Positions 23,798-35,139 of a stretch of DNA of 64,000 nt are shown here, piece by piece; positions within the stretch are counted from its first letter, which is position 1, and every line of letters begins with the position of its first letter. Under the pieces are notes generated by a model that saw only the letters and a program-made list of their open reading frames with translations, had not been told where the DNA came from and did no database searches. The position numbers and the translations under genes are program-made. The stretch covers positions 21,387,342 to 21,451,341 of the forward strand of contig OY821745.1 of the NCBI GenBank assembly GCA_963682055.1. Reading direction: 5' to 3'. Source of the DNA: Primula veris. Taxonomy: Eukaryota > Streptophyta > Magnoliopsida > Ericales > Primulaceae.

Positions 23798-24801
23798 TGT
23801 AAGGCAGAATCCTGCGAACCCAAAGTGGTGACGTGGCCGACGATGGAGGTCATAACTTATGTCGTCACAAGTGTTGTAGGTTACCAACATAAACTCCATA
23901 TTACATACATATTGCACTTCAATTTATTTTACAATTTCATAGATTTAAGCCAAATAAAGTTAAGTCCAATTAGGGCTTTTATAGAGTATGCTTGTTTTTG
24001 TTCTGTATATCCATATACAATTTATTGATTTTATGTTTGTTCAACTCATAACAAATGTTTGTTACTCCCATTACTAACCAAATACTAGTTGGTAAAACTT
24101 TGTCAAATCAACTATTAAATAAAAAACTGAGAGTGAACCCATTCTGTGCCTGAAATGGATCCCTTTTTGTTTTTCCTGGTTTATACTCGTATACAAATAA
24201 GTAGCAATCTGGTTTTTTTCCCGACTTTATTGGGATGTTTTTGGAGTGGTTTTTGAAACGGTTTTGGGGTGGTTTTGGTGTTTCCGGTTTATTTGAACAA
24301 TCGTTTCGGGACTGAAACATATATAGCTCGTTTTGGTCTGAAACAGAGCTAGTTCCGAGATTGAGACGAGGTCAAAGTTATGGCAAAAACGGAGCTTGTT
24401 TTGGTATGAAATGTAGCTTGTTTCGGGACCGAGATGGGTCCAGTTTGGGGCACTCCAAGTGCTCAAGGGTTTGCCCAAATTGTACCCTTAAATTGTTCGA
24501 TGAAATGTCCGAGTTTCATACGATAGATTTTATAGTTTTGAATTCGCTTGAATTTGGCATGTTTATGTATAGATTAAGATTTTACTCCGAATCGGAGCTC
24601 GTTTCAGGCTAAAACAAAGCCTGTTTTTTTGGTAGCTTTGTTTTGTAGAGTTTTTACTGTGTGTAAATATCCATATCTTGAGAAAAAATTTAAGTAGCAC
24701 GCCATGTGTTTGAATTTTTATAGTGTTTTGTATCGTTCATATTTAGGCGAAGACGGAAAATGTTTGTATGTTTTTATTTAGTGACTATACACATCTGTAA
24801 G

Positions 24802-24881
24802 CTCAAAATGGTAAGAGCGCTTGTACCAATACCGAGGTTCAAGAGTTTGGTGGTTCGAATCCATCTGGATTTGTTTTTTTT
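24802..24881 (+). other. tRNA-like Pol III promoter boxes
   Basis: An A-box-like TGGTAAGAGCG (24809-24819) and a perfect B box GGTTCGAATCC (24852-24862) are spaced as in a tRNA and followed by a T run (24874-24881) that would terminate Pol III. The ends cannot pair as an acceptor stem, so this is not a functional tRNA. It may be a tRNA pseudogene or SINE head. Confidence 0.5.
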
Positions 24882-25152
24882 AATTTGAATTAAATTATAG
24901 TTGTGTCAAAAGTGCATCTGGTTCAGCTGAAAGTGCATCTAGTTCAGCTGAAAGTGCATATAGTTCATCTCAAAATGCATCTAGTTCAGTCGAAAGTGTA
25001 TGAAGTTCAGTTGAAATTGCATATAGTTCAGTCGAAAGTACATAATGTTTAATATAAACACAATATAATTCACAAAATAAAGTGCATATGCTTTACTTTG
25101 AATTAAAAAAAGCAAATTCGGATGGATTCGAACCACCAATATCTTGAACATT
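24838..25152. repeat. Inverted repeat around minisatellite start
   Basis: The left arm GTGGTTCGAATCCATCTGGA with following TTTG and T run (to about 24890) is repeated in reverse complement at 25092-25152 (GGATGGATTCGAACCACCAA). The arms are about 55 bp and enclose about 200 bp of repeat units. Confidence 0.75.
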
Positions 25153-25665
25153 ATGCACTTTCAACTGGACTAGATGCACTTTCGACTGAACTAGATGCAT
25201 TTTGATATGAACAACATACACTTTTATCTGAACCAGATGCACTTTTAGCTGAACCAGATGCACTTTCAGCTGAACCAGATGCACTTTTGACAGAACTATA
25301 TGCATTTTTATTAAACTATATGCACTTTTGGCTGAAACATATGCACTTTTGACTGGACTATATTCCTTTTCGACTGGAATATATGCACTTTTAACTTAAC
25401 TATATGTATTTTTGACTAAATTAGATGCACTTTCGGCTGAAACATATGCAATTTTAGCTGAACTATATGCATACGCACTTTTATTGAACTATATTTACTT
25501 TCGACTGAATTGTATGCACTTTCGACGGAACTAGATGTACTTTCAGCTGAATTGAATATAGTTTTGATTGTACTATATGCACTTTTATTGAACTATATAC
25601 GCTTTTGACTTAACTATATGCACTTTTTGAATTATATGTACTAGATGCACTTTCAGCTCATTTAG
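24905..25665. repeat. 21-bp minisatellite in two orientations
   Basis: About 30 units close to AGTGCATCTAGTTCAGCTGAA. They run forward from 24905 to about 25070 and in reverse complement from about 25140 to 25665, with the switch inside the inverted repeat. Unit divergence increases toward 25600. Confidence 0.85.
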
Positions 25666-25679
25666 ATTAAAAATATATA

Positions 25680-26165
25680 TTTTTTCATGAATAAATCAAT
25701 TTTTGGTGGAAAAAATCCACTTTTTGATGAAAAAGCCTCTTTTGGTGAAAAAACCCCCTCTTTGGTAAAAAATCCACTTTTTAGTGAAAAAAGTAATTGT
25801 TGATGAAAATCAACTTTTTCGGTATAAAAAGTCATCTATTGACAAAAAAGATGATTTTTATAAACTTTATAAAAAATTTGTGATTTTTATGATTTTTTAT
25901 TATTTTTGGTGATTTCTTTTTAGAAAAATACATTTTTTGTAACTTTTGTGATTTTTTATAAATTTTTGTGATTTTTTTTTAGAAAAATACATTTATTGTG
26001 TTTTTTTTCATTTTTTGTGATTTTTTTCCTTTTTTTTGTGTTTTTTTTAGAAAAGTACATTTTTTTATGATTTATTTTATAAAAATACATTTTTTTTGTG
26101 ATTTTTTTTTATATATAATTTTTTTTCATTTTTTTTCATTTTTGTGATTTTTTCGGTTTTGTAGA
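25680..26165. repeat. T-rich tandem array
   Basis: Degenerate units such as TTTTTGGTGAAAAAA (25690-25850) give way to TTTTTGTGATTTTTT with TTAGAAAAATACATTT (25880-26100). No coding potential. Confidence 0.75.
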
Positions 26166-26955
26166 ATTTTATTTTAATTCAAAACTAGTTTTTTTCGATT
26201 TTGTAGAGAAAAAGTATGTATATTATGTTTTGGATTGTATAATGGCGTTTTGGTAATTAAAGTGAATAATAAAAGTGGTACCTAGAGAAAATGTTAACGT
26301 ATAGAGGTATATAGAAGAAATATAAGTTGCTATGAGATAACTATAGGAAATTACTCATTTATATATTAGGTGGGAGCTAGGTCATTTTAAAATAGTCTAT
26401 GATCATTTTAAAATTGTGTATGGTTATTTAAAAACAACTTATGATCATTTTAAAAACATTCTATCTCATTTTAAAACAACTTAAGGTGATTTGAAAACAA
26501 TAAATGCTTGTTAGAAAAAAATTTACATGACAAAATAAACTTAGACATTACCCAATGTAAACAGTCTGGGTCATTTAAATTAAACATCTATGTTTCAAAA
26601 AAAAAGTCCAATAAACATAAAACCACACAAAAAAAATGTGGCTTCTTGTTCAAAAAAGTTTAATGTTCATTTGGAAAAAGTCTATGGTGATTTGAAAACA
26701 ATGTATAGCCATTTGAAAGCATAATGTGATCATCATACAATTCTAATAGAATAATTGTGTATTTTTCAATTATTTTTTGTTAACTTCGTGTTTAGTAAAC
26801 TAGTTACAAGTAATTTAAACGTATTTAAATCATGTATTCGTGTTTTTCTTTGTTAGACGACCACATAAACATTTTTCTCAATGTAGATTAAGCTGATAGT
26901 TTTAACTTTTAAAACTACTTCACTAGTGATTTAAACATTCTTTCCGAAAGATATA

Positions 26956-27190
26956 CTTCATCTGTCCATAAATAAGTGTCTTATACGAAAATACGTACAA
27001 CTTTTACCATTAAATTTAATATATCTAAATTGTCGGAGTGAAAAATCTAAAATTTTCATCGTATAGTTCTAACTATGAACTATGTGATTGACTTTTGAAA
27101 GAATTTTTTTCGGCAATCTACATATGAAAATTTTAATGATTAAAGTTGCATGTATTTTCGTATTGGACACTTATTTAGTGACGGAGGGAG
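26956..27190. mobile_element. Stowaway MITE
   Basis: The left end CTTCATCTGTCCATAAATAA and right end, read in reverse, CTCCCTCCGTCACTAAATAA form the inverted termini, each flanked by TA. This is the usual Stowaway terminus and TA target site. Confidence 0.85.
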
Positions 27191-27194
27191 TATT

Positions 27195-27545
27195 AACTAA
27201 ACCACCACCATCATCGTTCTAGCCACCGCCACCACTAGCCATCGTCGGCGACAAACCCACCACCGGCGGCGACCCATTGCCAGCGGTAGACCCATCGCCG
27301 ACGACAGAGAAGTGACAAAGAGAGAGAGGCCATCGTGACAATCGCTACAAAGAAAGCATGAGATCGAGGAGGAATGCCGCCAGACTACTTACTATCGTCG
27401 ACCATCGTGACAGCCAACTCTAGCAGAGAGATCAGGGAGGAAGATAGTGCGTGAGAGATGAAGATAAAGAAAGAGAAGTAGCAATGGGTCACGACAAAGG
27501 AGGAAGAGGCGGCGAGGACGACGGGAGCGGAGGGCGGCGATAGTG
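27195..27545. other. GC-rich island of unknown origin
   Basis: About 350 bp rich in CCACC, GGCGGCGA and GAGGA words inside very AT-rich DNA and absent from the duplicate copy. It looks like captured genic sequence, but no family could be read. Confidence 0.5.
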
Positions 27546-28030
27546 GTCTTCTCTGCCATCACAATTATTGGAGCTTAGAAAGAGAAACACAAATAAGTTT
27601 TATAAAAAAAATCATTTTTCTAATATATCTCCTTGTGCTCGCATAAACCTTAAATAATTTTGTTTGTGTGGTCTAGGGCTTAATTTTTCCATCATCGTAC
27701 GCATGTAGATCCAAGTTACAGGATCACTTATGCTAAGCATACATTTTAAAACGCACAACAAAAATGTTATTTTGATCATCTCTTAATTAATTTTTTGTCG
27801 GTTAACTATTTGGATTCATCATAAACCTAAGAGAGCACTGGACAAACTAGTGTCACTATTACAGAGTTTTAGAGGATTTGTTATATTCAATTCCACGACC
27901 TATTGAAATATATACTGGAATAAAAATTATCAGAAACAAATATTGCAAGATTGTTGTGTTAGTTTAGGTGAACTTTAGGTGACTGCACATACCACACACT
28001 ACCTTCTGAATGATGTGTTAGTTTTAGTTC

Positions 28031-28724
28031 CTTTTTAAATGTATGTTATTTTTCCGTAACAGCCTAACAAATTATGACTGATAGAGGCCTAGAACCTAAT
28101 GTTAACTCTGTACAAATATGTAGTATGCCAATTAACAGATAAACATGTAAACTTGCTTTGATTACAATTTCAAAAATCTTTGATCCATTTGACTTTAATG
28201 AATGGTTAGACAAAATTCAACATCCGCTTTAAATGAATGAATAAATAAATAGGTTTTGTTTTTCGTCTTTATCAGTAAATGTTCGGAAGATTGTCTTGCG
28301 ATATTAATGTCTTTCCAATTGTCATACATGACGTATATGATACTAAGAAAATTAGAGTATCTCGTTTGTGTCATGTTCAAGGGCTTGACCTATCTTGCTC
28401 TCTCAAATATCCATTAAAAGCCATTTCGACCAGTCAATTACCTAATTTTGAGTTCCATAGGCAAAGCCGACCCTAGGAGATATGCGACGACTGCTGAAAA
28501 AGCAACATTGGCTACTCTTTTACGACAAATCCTATAAACCTAACAAATTTGGTCCTAGCTTCGAAGCTTGCTGATTGCTTCTTTTTAAAAGTATTATTAA
28601 TTGTTTTTGGTACATTTACTTCATATCCTATACATGGTCCCTTTCTTTGAAATATATTTATACAACTTCCATTTGTAGGTCTCATGTCGGTGGCTGTCCA
28701 TATGCGCACACACCTACGCACACG
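28031..28724. other. Intergenic, nothing recognised
   Basis: Only short open frames without motifs. No transposon ends noted. Confidence 0.5.
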
Positions 28725-29926
28725 AGTCTAAATCAAGTATACACTTTTGAATTCATAAACATACTAAAAGGTCAACGAAAGTATATATAGTGAGTCATTT
28801 GTTATATATTAATGGACATTATTTTTCATATTTTTCGATATGAGACAATTCGCCTGTGAACAATCCTAACTCCACGTGAAACTGTAATAGTGCACAAAGT
28901 CGGGAAAAAAAACTCTCGTTTCCTATGTCTAAAAATCATTACTCATTTATTTTGTCTGGCAAGAAAAAAATTGATCAAGGCAACGGAAACGTTTCGGCGT
29001 GCTTTCTGATGGGATCTACATGTTATGCTTCAGTTATCACCGCAATACATTGAGAGTGCACTTATTTTGTCCAAGTATCACGTTAATAACTTTAGTTGTG
29101 TTCTCAACCATTTCCTTCCAATTCTTCTTTTTTGCCATAAATGTTTTTTTAACCAGAAATACCAAGCTTCGTTTATTAAAAAAACAATAGTGAAAGACCT
29201 ACATAACGTAAGTGGTCTATCCTTGTTAGAGATCGGCTTGAAATACCACGCCATTGGATCATGTAATCTTAACATATCTCTTACAGAATAAGTACTCATG
29301 AATCTTTTGATATAGAAGCGAAATTGTTTGTCATAACTAGCAAGCAATCGATCCCATTATCTGGCAAAACATACTTTAAAGATAAACTATAACTTCTTGT
29401 TCTATTTATTTGTTTTATTTTAGGCCTACTCATTTCAGGCATCTTGAGGCTAGATAATTTATTTTGCTCAACATTGTATATTCCGACCTATTTCCTATAA
29501 GTACAGCAATGCTAATCCTACATTTCTCATCAAATACACTTAGCTTGAACAAATATCAGAACAGTTTTACTCAAAATGGGGAACTCAAGGACCTTTGCTT
29601 TCGCTCTTCTTTTCTCCGAATTAACCCTAGCACAGATAAATTCATGATATGCACAAAACTCACCGCAAGACTACATAGTTCCCCACAACCCAGCTCGGGC
29701 CTCAGTGGGCGTAGGGGTCATTAACTGGAATGACTCTCTGACTGCATATGCCCAGGATTACGCTAACCAGAGGGCAGGAGACTGTAACCTTGTGCATTCT
29801 GGAGGGCCTTACGGGGAGAACCTATTTTGGGGCTTTGGCAAAGAATATACAGCTGCTGATGCGGTGGGTTCATGGGTAAATGAAATACAATTTTACGACT
29901 ACAGCTCGAACACTTGCCAGTCCGGT
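28725..29926 (+). repeat. Second PR-1 duplication, copy A
   Basis: Aligns with 31105-32845 (copy B) from ACTTTTGAA(T/C) upstream through the promoter to the middle of the PR-1 coding region, where homology stops abruptly at TCCGGT (29926). Confidence 0.85.
29576..29926 (+). pseudogene. PR-1 pseudogene A (stop in signal peptide, 3' end lost)
   Basis: The ATG at 29576 opens MGNSRTFAFALLFSELTLAQ, a signal peptide. Codon 24 is TGA where copy B has a TGT cysteine codon. Reading then continues with [35 protein letters not shown] and SNTCQSG. At 29927 the sequence changes to unrelated DNA, so the last two CAP motifs and four of the six cysteines are missing. The upstream region has a TATA-like CCTATAAGTA at 29494. 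Not functional. Confidence 0.93.
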
Positions 29927-31104
29927 CTTACCATGCTTAGATCATAATGCATGTACAATATTAAACCAAGCTATTTTAGAGCGAGTCACTTTTTATAACA
30001 AACATTAGCTATCTTTAGAGTTATTACCATGCTAAATGGTAATTTTCATATGTTAAAATGATATGAATTAGCGTAGTTTTGTTGACATTTCAGCTTTTTT
30101 AAACCATGTTTTGTGTTTTTTCTGTATTTTTCCGGTTTATTTGTAGTGTTTTGCATTTTTGAAGGAAAAAGAATGGAATTGGCACAAAAACGAGACAAGT
30201 ATGCAAGAGTACCCAATGCAATGACCAAAAGAGAAGAATTTAGAAGTTGAAGGGTCTGAAATCAGCTCCAAAGAAGTTGAAAAACGGAATCAATTGAAGA
30301 TAAGAAGAAAAAAAGATTTTATAACACTGAAATAACCGGTCAAGCTGCGTCAGATTCTAAATTTTAGAAAAAATATATAGTTTGTTAAAGTTTTGGGGTC
30401 ATATAAATACATTCTTTGCGGCCCCATTTTCATTCATTAAGAATACAAATTTCATTTTAGAGAGAGTACTTGTTTTGTCATATTAAAACAGTTGAATTTC
30501 CTCCAATTGCCAGTTAAGTTTATTGTTTTCTGTGAAATTTATCGTTTTCTCATTATCTACTATCTTATTTGTTGTTCTTGGATCCGTTGGTTAGTAATAA
30601 CAAAGTTAAAATAATTTTGTAAGTTCCTAACTAATTATTTATATGTTGATAATTTAGTTAGCTTAGAAGAAAAAAAAGACAAAAGGCTAAACATATATTG
30701 GATTTAATTAAATCGTAATTGCATGTTAGAATTGATCACATTTCCAACTCGTTAGTTTTATTCAATACAACTCCACACGTAATTGCATGATTAGGATTGA
30801 CGACCCTAGAATTGGAAACATTGTAAAAGCTCTTACCATTAGAAAGTCATTAGAAATTATTAGTATTCATCTCGTAGGAAGAGAACGATTCACCAAACGC
30901 TCCGCGTTTGTCCACTAACAATTCTCGCTACGTAGATTTAAACCCTCGGTTATATTTAATTCGAAAACAAATTTTAATCCAACGCTAAATCCGTCCTTTT
31001 ATTCGATAACTTGGGTATTTTACCTGAAAAATACTGCAAGTATGCTCGTGCTCCTACCAAGCCTTTTTATGCATAAAAATTACACAGCTAAAGGGTAGTC
31101 AGGT
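29927..31104. repeat. LTR-like insert/replacement between PR-1 copies
   Basis: Sequence between the truncated PR-1 and the next duplicate. It contains TTTTTCCGGTTTATTTG and ACAAAAACGAGACAAGTATG (30125-30200), the same family as 1-860, a TATA box (TATAAATACATTC at 30406), and ends near GATAACTTGGGTATTTTACC (31008-31027), like an LTR 3' part. Because the PR-1 3' half is gone rather than displaced, this is a deletion or recombination junction and not a simple insertion. Confidence 0.55.
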
Positions 31105-31369
31105 CTAAATCTAATATGCACTTTTGAACGCATACACATGCTAAAAGGTCAACAAAATTAATTATATGGTGAGTCATTTGTTATATATTAATGGACGTTG
31201 TTTTTAATATTGTTTCGATATTAGACAATTCGCCGTGCACAATCCCAACACCATTTGAAACTGTAATAGTTCACAAAGTCGATTAAAAAAAAAAAAAAGC
31301 TCTCGCTTCTTATGTCTAAAAATCATTTCTCATTTATTTTGTCCGGCAAGAAAATGAAATTAATCAAGG

Positions 31370-31741
31370 TAACCATCTTGAAGCTCGCATTTGTAAGCTA
31401 GAAGACGTAAAGTTGCTAGAAGACTTCTTTCAAGGGCTGTTGAGATCTTTTATGCTGGGGATATCGAATATTACAAGAGGTGCTATTCATTTGCTCATAA
31501 ATCAGATTGGTTACTTTTGCGCATAGATGATCGACGTGCATTGTGATTTTATAAATATCAGCTTTGCATGATATCCTGGTAATTTTTTCTTCTAGAGAGT
31601 ATCCACCTCTTTAGCCGAAGCTCCTTGATTTCCTTCCCCTTGGTGCTGCATGCAACGGTTCTGCGTCTGTTCTTGTTGCAAGGGAGGCACGGAGAATAAA
31701 TTATTCTGATTTTAAGACAAAAAAAAAAAAAAAAAAAAAAA
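31370..31741 (+). pseudogene. Retroposed mRNA fragment with poly(A), unidentified gene
   Basis: Copy A lacks this block. It has coding character: HLEARICKLEDVKLLEDFFQ in one frame, then after a shift VEIFYAGDIEYYKRCYSFAH and KSDWLLLRIDDRRAL. It ends with about 23 A residues (31718-31741). I do not recognise the parent protein. A processed pseudogene is the simplest reading. The junction on the right is not clean, since about 150 bp of unique DNA follow the poly(A). Confidence 0.45.
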
Positions 31742-32485
31742 ACCTAAGCACCAATATAATATATAGCGAGTAGTTTCCTTCTCTGTTGACCTTGTATAAT
31801 AATCATAGACTAAAATATGGAAAAAAAGTAACTTATTGTTTTCATCGTTTTCTTATTTATTTACAATAATTAAAAAAAGACATTTGTACGTGCTTTCTGA
31901 TGGGATGTTATGCTTCAGTTATCCTGGCAATACATTGAGAATGCACTTATTTTGTCCAAGTAGAGGTTACACTAAATTTTATTTAGTTAGTTGTGTTCTC
32001 AAACATTTCCTTCCAGTTCTTCTTTTTTGCCATAAATGTTTTTTTTAACCAGAAATACCAAGCTTCGTAACTAAATAAATAAAAAACAATAGCGAAAGAC
32101 CTTCATAACGTAAGTGGTCTATCCTTGTTAGACATCGGCTTGAAAGTTAAAATACCAAGCCATTGGATCATGTAATCTTAACATATCTCTTACAGAACAA
32201 GTACTCATGAATCTTTTAATAAAGAAGCGAAATTGTTTGTCATAACTAGCAAGCAATCGATCCCATTATCTGGCAAAACATACTTGAAAGAGAAACTATA
32301 ACTTATTGTTCTATTTATTTGTTTTATTTTAGGCCTACCCATTTCAGGCATCTTGAGGCTAGATAATTTATTTTGCTCAACATTGTATATTCCGACCTAT
32401 TTCCTATAAGTACAGCAATGCTAATCCTACATCTCTCATCAAATAGACTAGCTTGAACAATTATCAGACAACAGTGTTGCTCAAA

Positions 32486-32984
32486 ATGGGGAACTCAAGG
32501 ACCTTAGCTTTCGCTCTTCTTTTCTCCGCACTAACCCTAGGACAGATAAATTCATGTTATGCCCAAAACTGACCGCAAGACTACATAGTTCCTCACAACT
32601 CAGCTCGGGCCTCAGTGGGCGCAGGGGTCATTAACTGGAATGACTCTCTGGCTACATATGCCCAGGATTACGCTAACCAGAGGGCAAGAGACTGTAACCT
32701 TGTGCATTCTGGAGGGCCTTACGGGGAGAACCTATTTTGGGGCTTTGGCAAGGAATATACGGCTGCTGATGGGGTGGGTTCATGGGTAAATGAAATACAA
32801 TTTTACGACTACAGCTCGAACACTTGCCAGTCCGGTCAACAATGTGGGCACTATACTCAAGTGGTATGGCACAACTCTGTGAACGTCGGGTGTGCTAGGG
32901 TTCAATGTAACAGTGGAGCATGGTTCGTTAATTACTTGCAACTATTCTCCACCAGGCAACTTTGCTGGGCAACTCCCTTACTAA
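32486..32984 (+). pseudogene. PR-1 pseudogene B (TGA at codon 29, 4-bp insertion)
   Basis: Near-complete PR-1. It opens MGNSRTLAFALLFSALTLGQ and has a normal CYAQN cleavage region, but codon 29 is TGA (32570-32572) in place of a serine codon. The CAP motifs then follow: [28 protein letters not shown] and VGCARVQC. Four extra bases after GAWFV (about 32931) shift the frame. Without them the C-terminus would be the ordinary [13 protein letters not shown] ending, with stop at 32982-32984. The lesion set differs from pseudogene A, so the two decayed separately. Confidence 0.93.
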
Positions 32985-34946
32985 ATCCTCATGATCTATT
33001 GGCGCAGATATTAAAAAAAAATCCCAAGGATTGGCCTACGGTCTCGATATTTATCTCGTCATTGTGTGTTTATTCTTCCTCTTCGATCATGAAAATAATA
33101 ATATGGATTATTCCTAACCATCCTATGTTTTATCTTTTACTGTGCACTCCCTTCAATGATGAATAAAGAACTTTCATTCAACGAGGGTTTACATGAATGG
33201 GTTATATATAGTTTTTTAACATACAACGGGAAGAAAAGTAAAATTCAAAACAATAACTCAAACTTTTGTGTATCAATTCTGCTGTATTGGAATATACTAA
33301 TAAGGATTATAATTCATAACCATTCTCTAACGTGTGCTTCTGTGTGTATTTTTTTCAAAAGTTAAGCATAGCTTCGTAGATGAGAACCCAGCAGATACAA
33401 AAGTAGTCTCTGATAGCACATGTTAATACCTAGAGCACAATTATTAAAAGTAACAAAACAAACTAACTTGTTTCCAATTATCTATTTAACAACTTTAGAT
33501 AATTAAGTCACCATACTAGCACAGTAAAGCAAAATCAAACACCAGTGTTATAATAGTGATGCACAAACAAAGAATATTAGGCGGAACCCCTATAATGTTT
33601 CCTATTTTCTTTTGCATCAAAATCACAAGTTCACAACTAACCAACCTTGACATGACTTGGATAAAATAATTACGAAGAATTAGTACACATAAAAATGACA
33701 GAATGTAAGTATTTGTGTCAAAAGTACCCAGTCCATCAAACGGAGCTGAAGGCAATCCTATCGGTCTTCGGATCGTCACAATGCAATCAACAAATCATTT
33801 CATCTCATTATATCCCAAAAGTTCAAAAGGCAGCTCAGAAACAGCTATTCATCATGTTGGGTTAGTGTTATTATCACACATCACTTGTATATAGATCGTG
33901 GCATTTGTATAAATGTGTTGATCTACTTACTTACTAGAAGGTTTTTTAGTAGTAAGGGTATGAGATTCAATACGCTATCAGAGCCCGGTTAGTCCAAAGT
34001 GATGTTAGATCACCTCAGTTGTCACCGTCTCACAATGGATGTTATATTACACTTGTTGGGCATGTTCGGATTTTGTTGCATATATCAAACGAAACGGAGA
34101 CAACCATACTCAAAATTCTGCTTCTCACGCTATTCTTTGAGTATATTAGATTTCAGTAGTTATCATTCAATCCACATTCTTGTCTCTAATAAAACACAAC
34201 TTAGCTAGACACAATATGTACCTTTTCTCATGATGAATAAAGCACGTTTATAGTATGACCATGATATATTGGATTTTGTACTAGTTTATAGTATTAACCG
34301 TAAAAAGTAGAAAATCATACTTTGATTTTTATTAATGACCACAACCTAGTGTTTTGATTTCTGCCTCTCTTACCTTAAAAATAATAATTCAAATAGCAGC
34401 TTTAACTTTCAACAAAAGTTGCAATTCGGTAAGTTTTGGAACCCTAAGATTAAAACAATTTTGACTTTAATGAAAAGAATATTGAGACAAATATGAAGTC
34501 GATTAGTCTTTTACATGGCATACACATTCCTGTCTAGAGTTGGCAGTTGTTTAGACCTCAAATTGAAAAGAAAAGTGATTTAAGCTGTAAATAAATATTG
34601 TATAATTAAACCCAAGTTCTTGCATCTCATGAATTAAAATCTGAAGCTAGTGTATACTGACATTAGTGTAATTTGCAAAATGTGAACTAAAGAACAATCA
34701 TATACTTCCTTTTAATGAAACTTTTAACCTTCAAGTGGATAGCATTCTAGTATGTATAATTTTATGAAATAAAAAATTAATATAACATATAAATCCGAAA
34801 ACCTTTAAAAGACTTTTTAATAAATTTGAGAGCATCGAAGCGAGTGTGGCTTCTCTTGGGGGACTCGTTTGGTAAATGTAAATATATATATGATTTGCGA
34901 AATAATATCCACACTACAGTTGAAAATCAGTAGAAGACCCAGGCGT
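32985..34946. other. Intergenic with a possible Copia LTR/PBS scar
   Basis: No gene. At 33962-33976 ATACGCTATCAGAGCCC resembles the Copia tRNA-Met primer-binding site, preceded by a candidate LTR starting TGTTGGGTTAG at 33856. The rest shows nothing distinctive. Confidence 0.4.
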
Positions 34947-35139
34947 CACTACAAAATAATGTTTGATTTAATGAGAGTCAAAAGCTGTCACAAGTCTGTC
35001 ACTAATTTAAAAATATGTCACAAATCTGTCACAAATTGATTAAACTGTCACAAATCCGTCACAAAAACCGTCGCTAATAAACTCGTAACAAAAAATACCG
35101 TCACTAATCCCGTCGTTATTTGAGTATTTTTTTGTAGTG
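34947..35139. mobile_element. CACTA-type MITE, 193 bp
   Basis: Termini CACTACAAAATAA and TTTTTTTGTAGTG are inverted and flanked by CGT on both sides (34944-34946, 35140-35142). The interior contains about eight copies of a GTCACAAAT(C)-type subterminal motif. It is non-coding and differs in interior sequence from the other CACTA MITEs here. Confidence 0.88.

Larger units (their letters stand above)
23418..26349. mobile_element. 2.9-kb insertion with 9-bp target duplication (unclassified, MULE-like footprint)
   Basis: TTTATATAT occurs immediately before CAATTAATGCC on the left (ends about 23418) and immediately after ATTACTCA on the right (about 26350). In the other duplicate the site TTTATATATTAGG is uninterrupted. 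A 9-bp duplication fits Mutator-like elements, but no convincing terminal inverted repeat was seen. The insert carries a promoter-like start with a short ORF, a Pol III-like box pair, an inverted repeat, a minisatellite and a T-rich tandem array. Confidence 0.55.
23204..28030. repeat. Large dispersed duplication, copy 2 (expanded)
   Basis: Second copy of the 20365-22060 unit, expanded by a 2.9-kb insertion (about 23418-26349) and a further insertion of about 0.9 kb (26612-27538). Remaining blocks align with copy 1 at roughly 85-95% by eye. Confidence 0.72.
31105..32990 (+). repeat. Second PR-1 duplication, copy B
   Basis: Aligns with 28725-29926, but carries about 0.5 kb extra at 31370-31888 and keeps the whole PR-1 coding region. 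Confidence 0.82.

Noticed and set aside
24802..24881. A functional tRNA gene
   Set aside because: A and B boxes exist, but the ends do not pair into an acceptor stem and no clear anticodon arm forms.
25093..25305. Repeat-built minus-strand ORF (VHLVQLK units)
   Set aside because: It is a by-product of a 21-bp repeat whose length is a multiple of three; no start context or domain.
24905..25665. CRISPR-like or coding repeat array
   Set aside because: Units are contiguous with no spacers, change orientation and vary; this is a eukaryotic minisatellite.
33856..33976. A callable Copia LTR with primer-binding site
   Set aside because: Only a partial PBS match, no second LTR and no internal domains; noted as a scar only.
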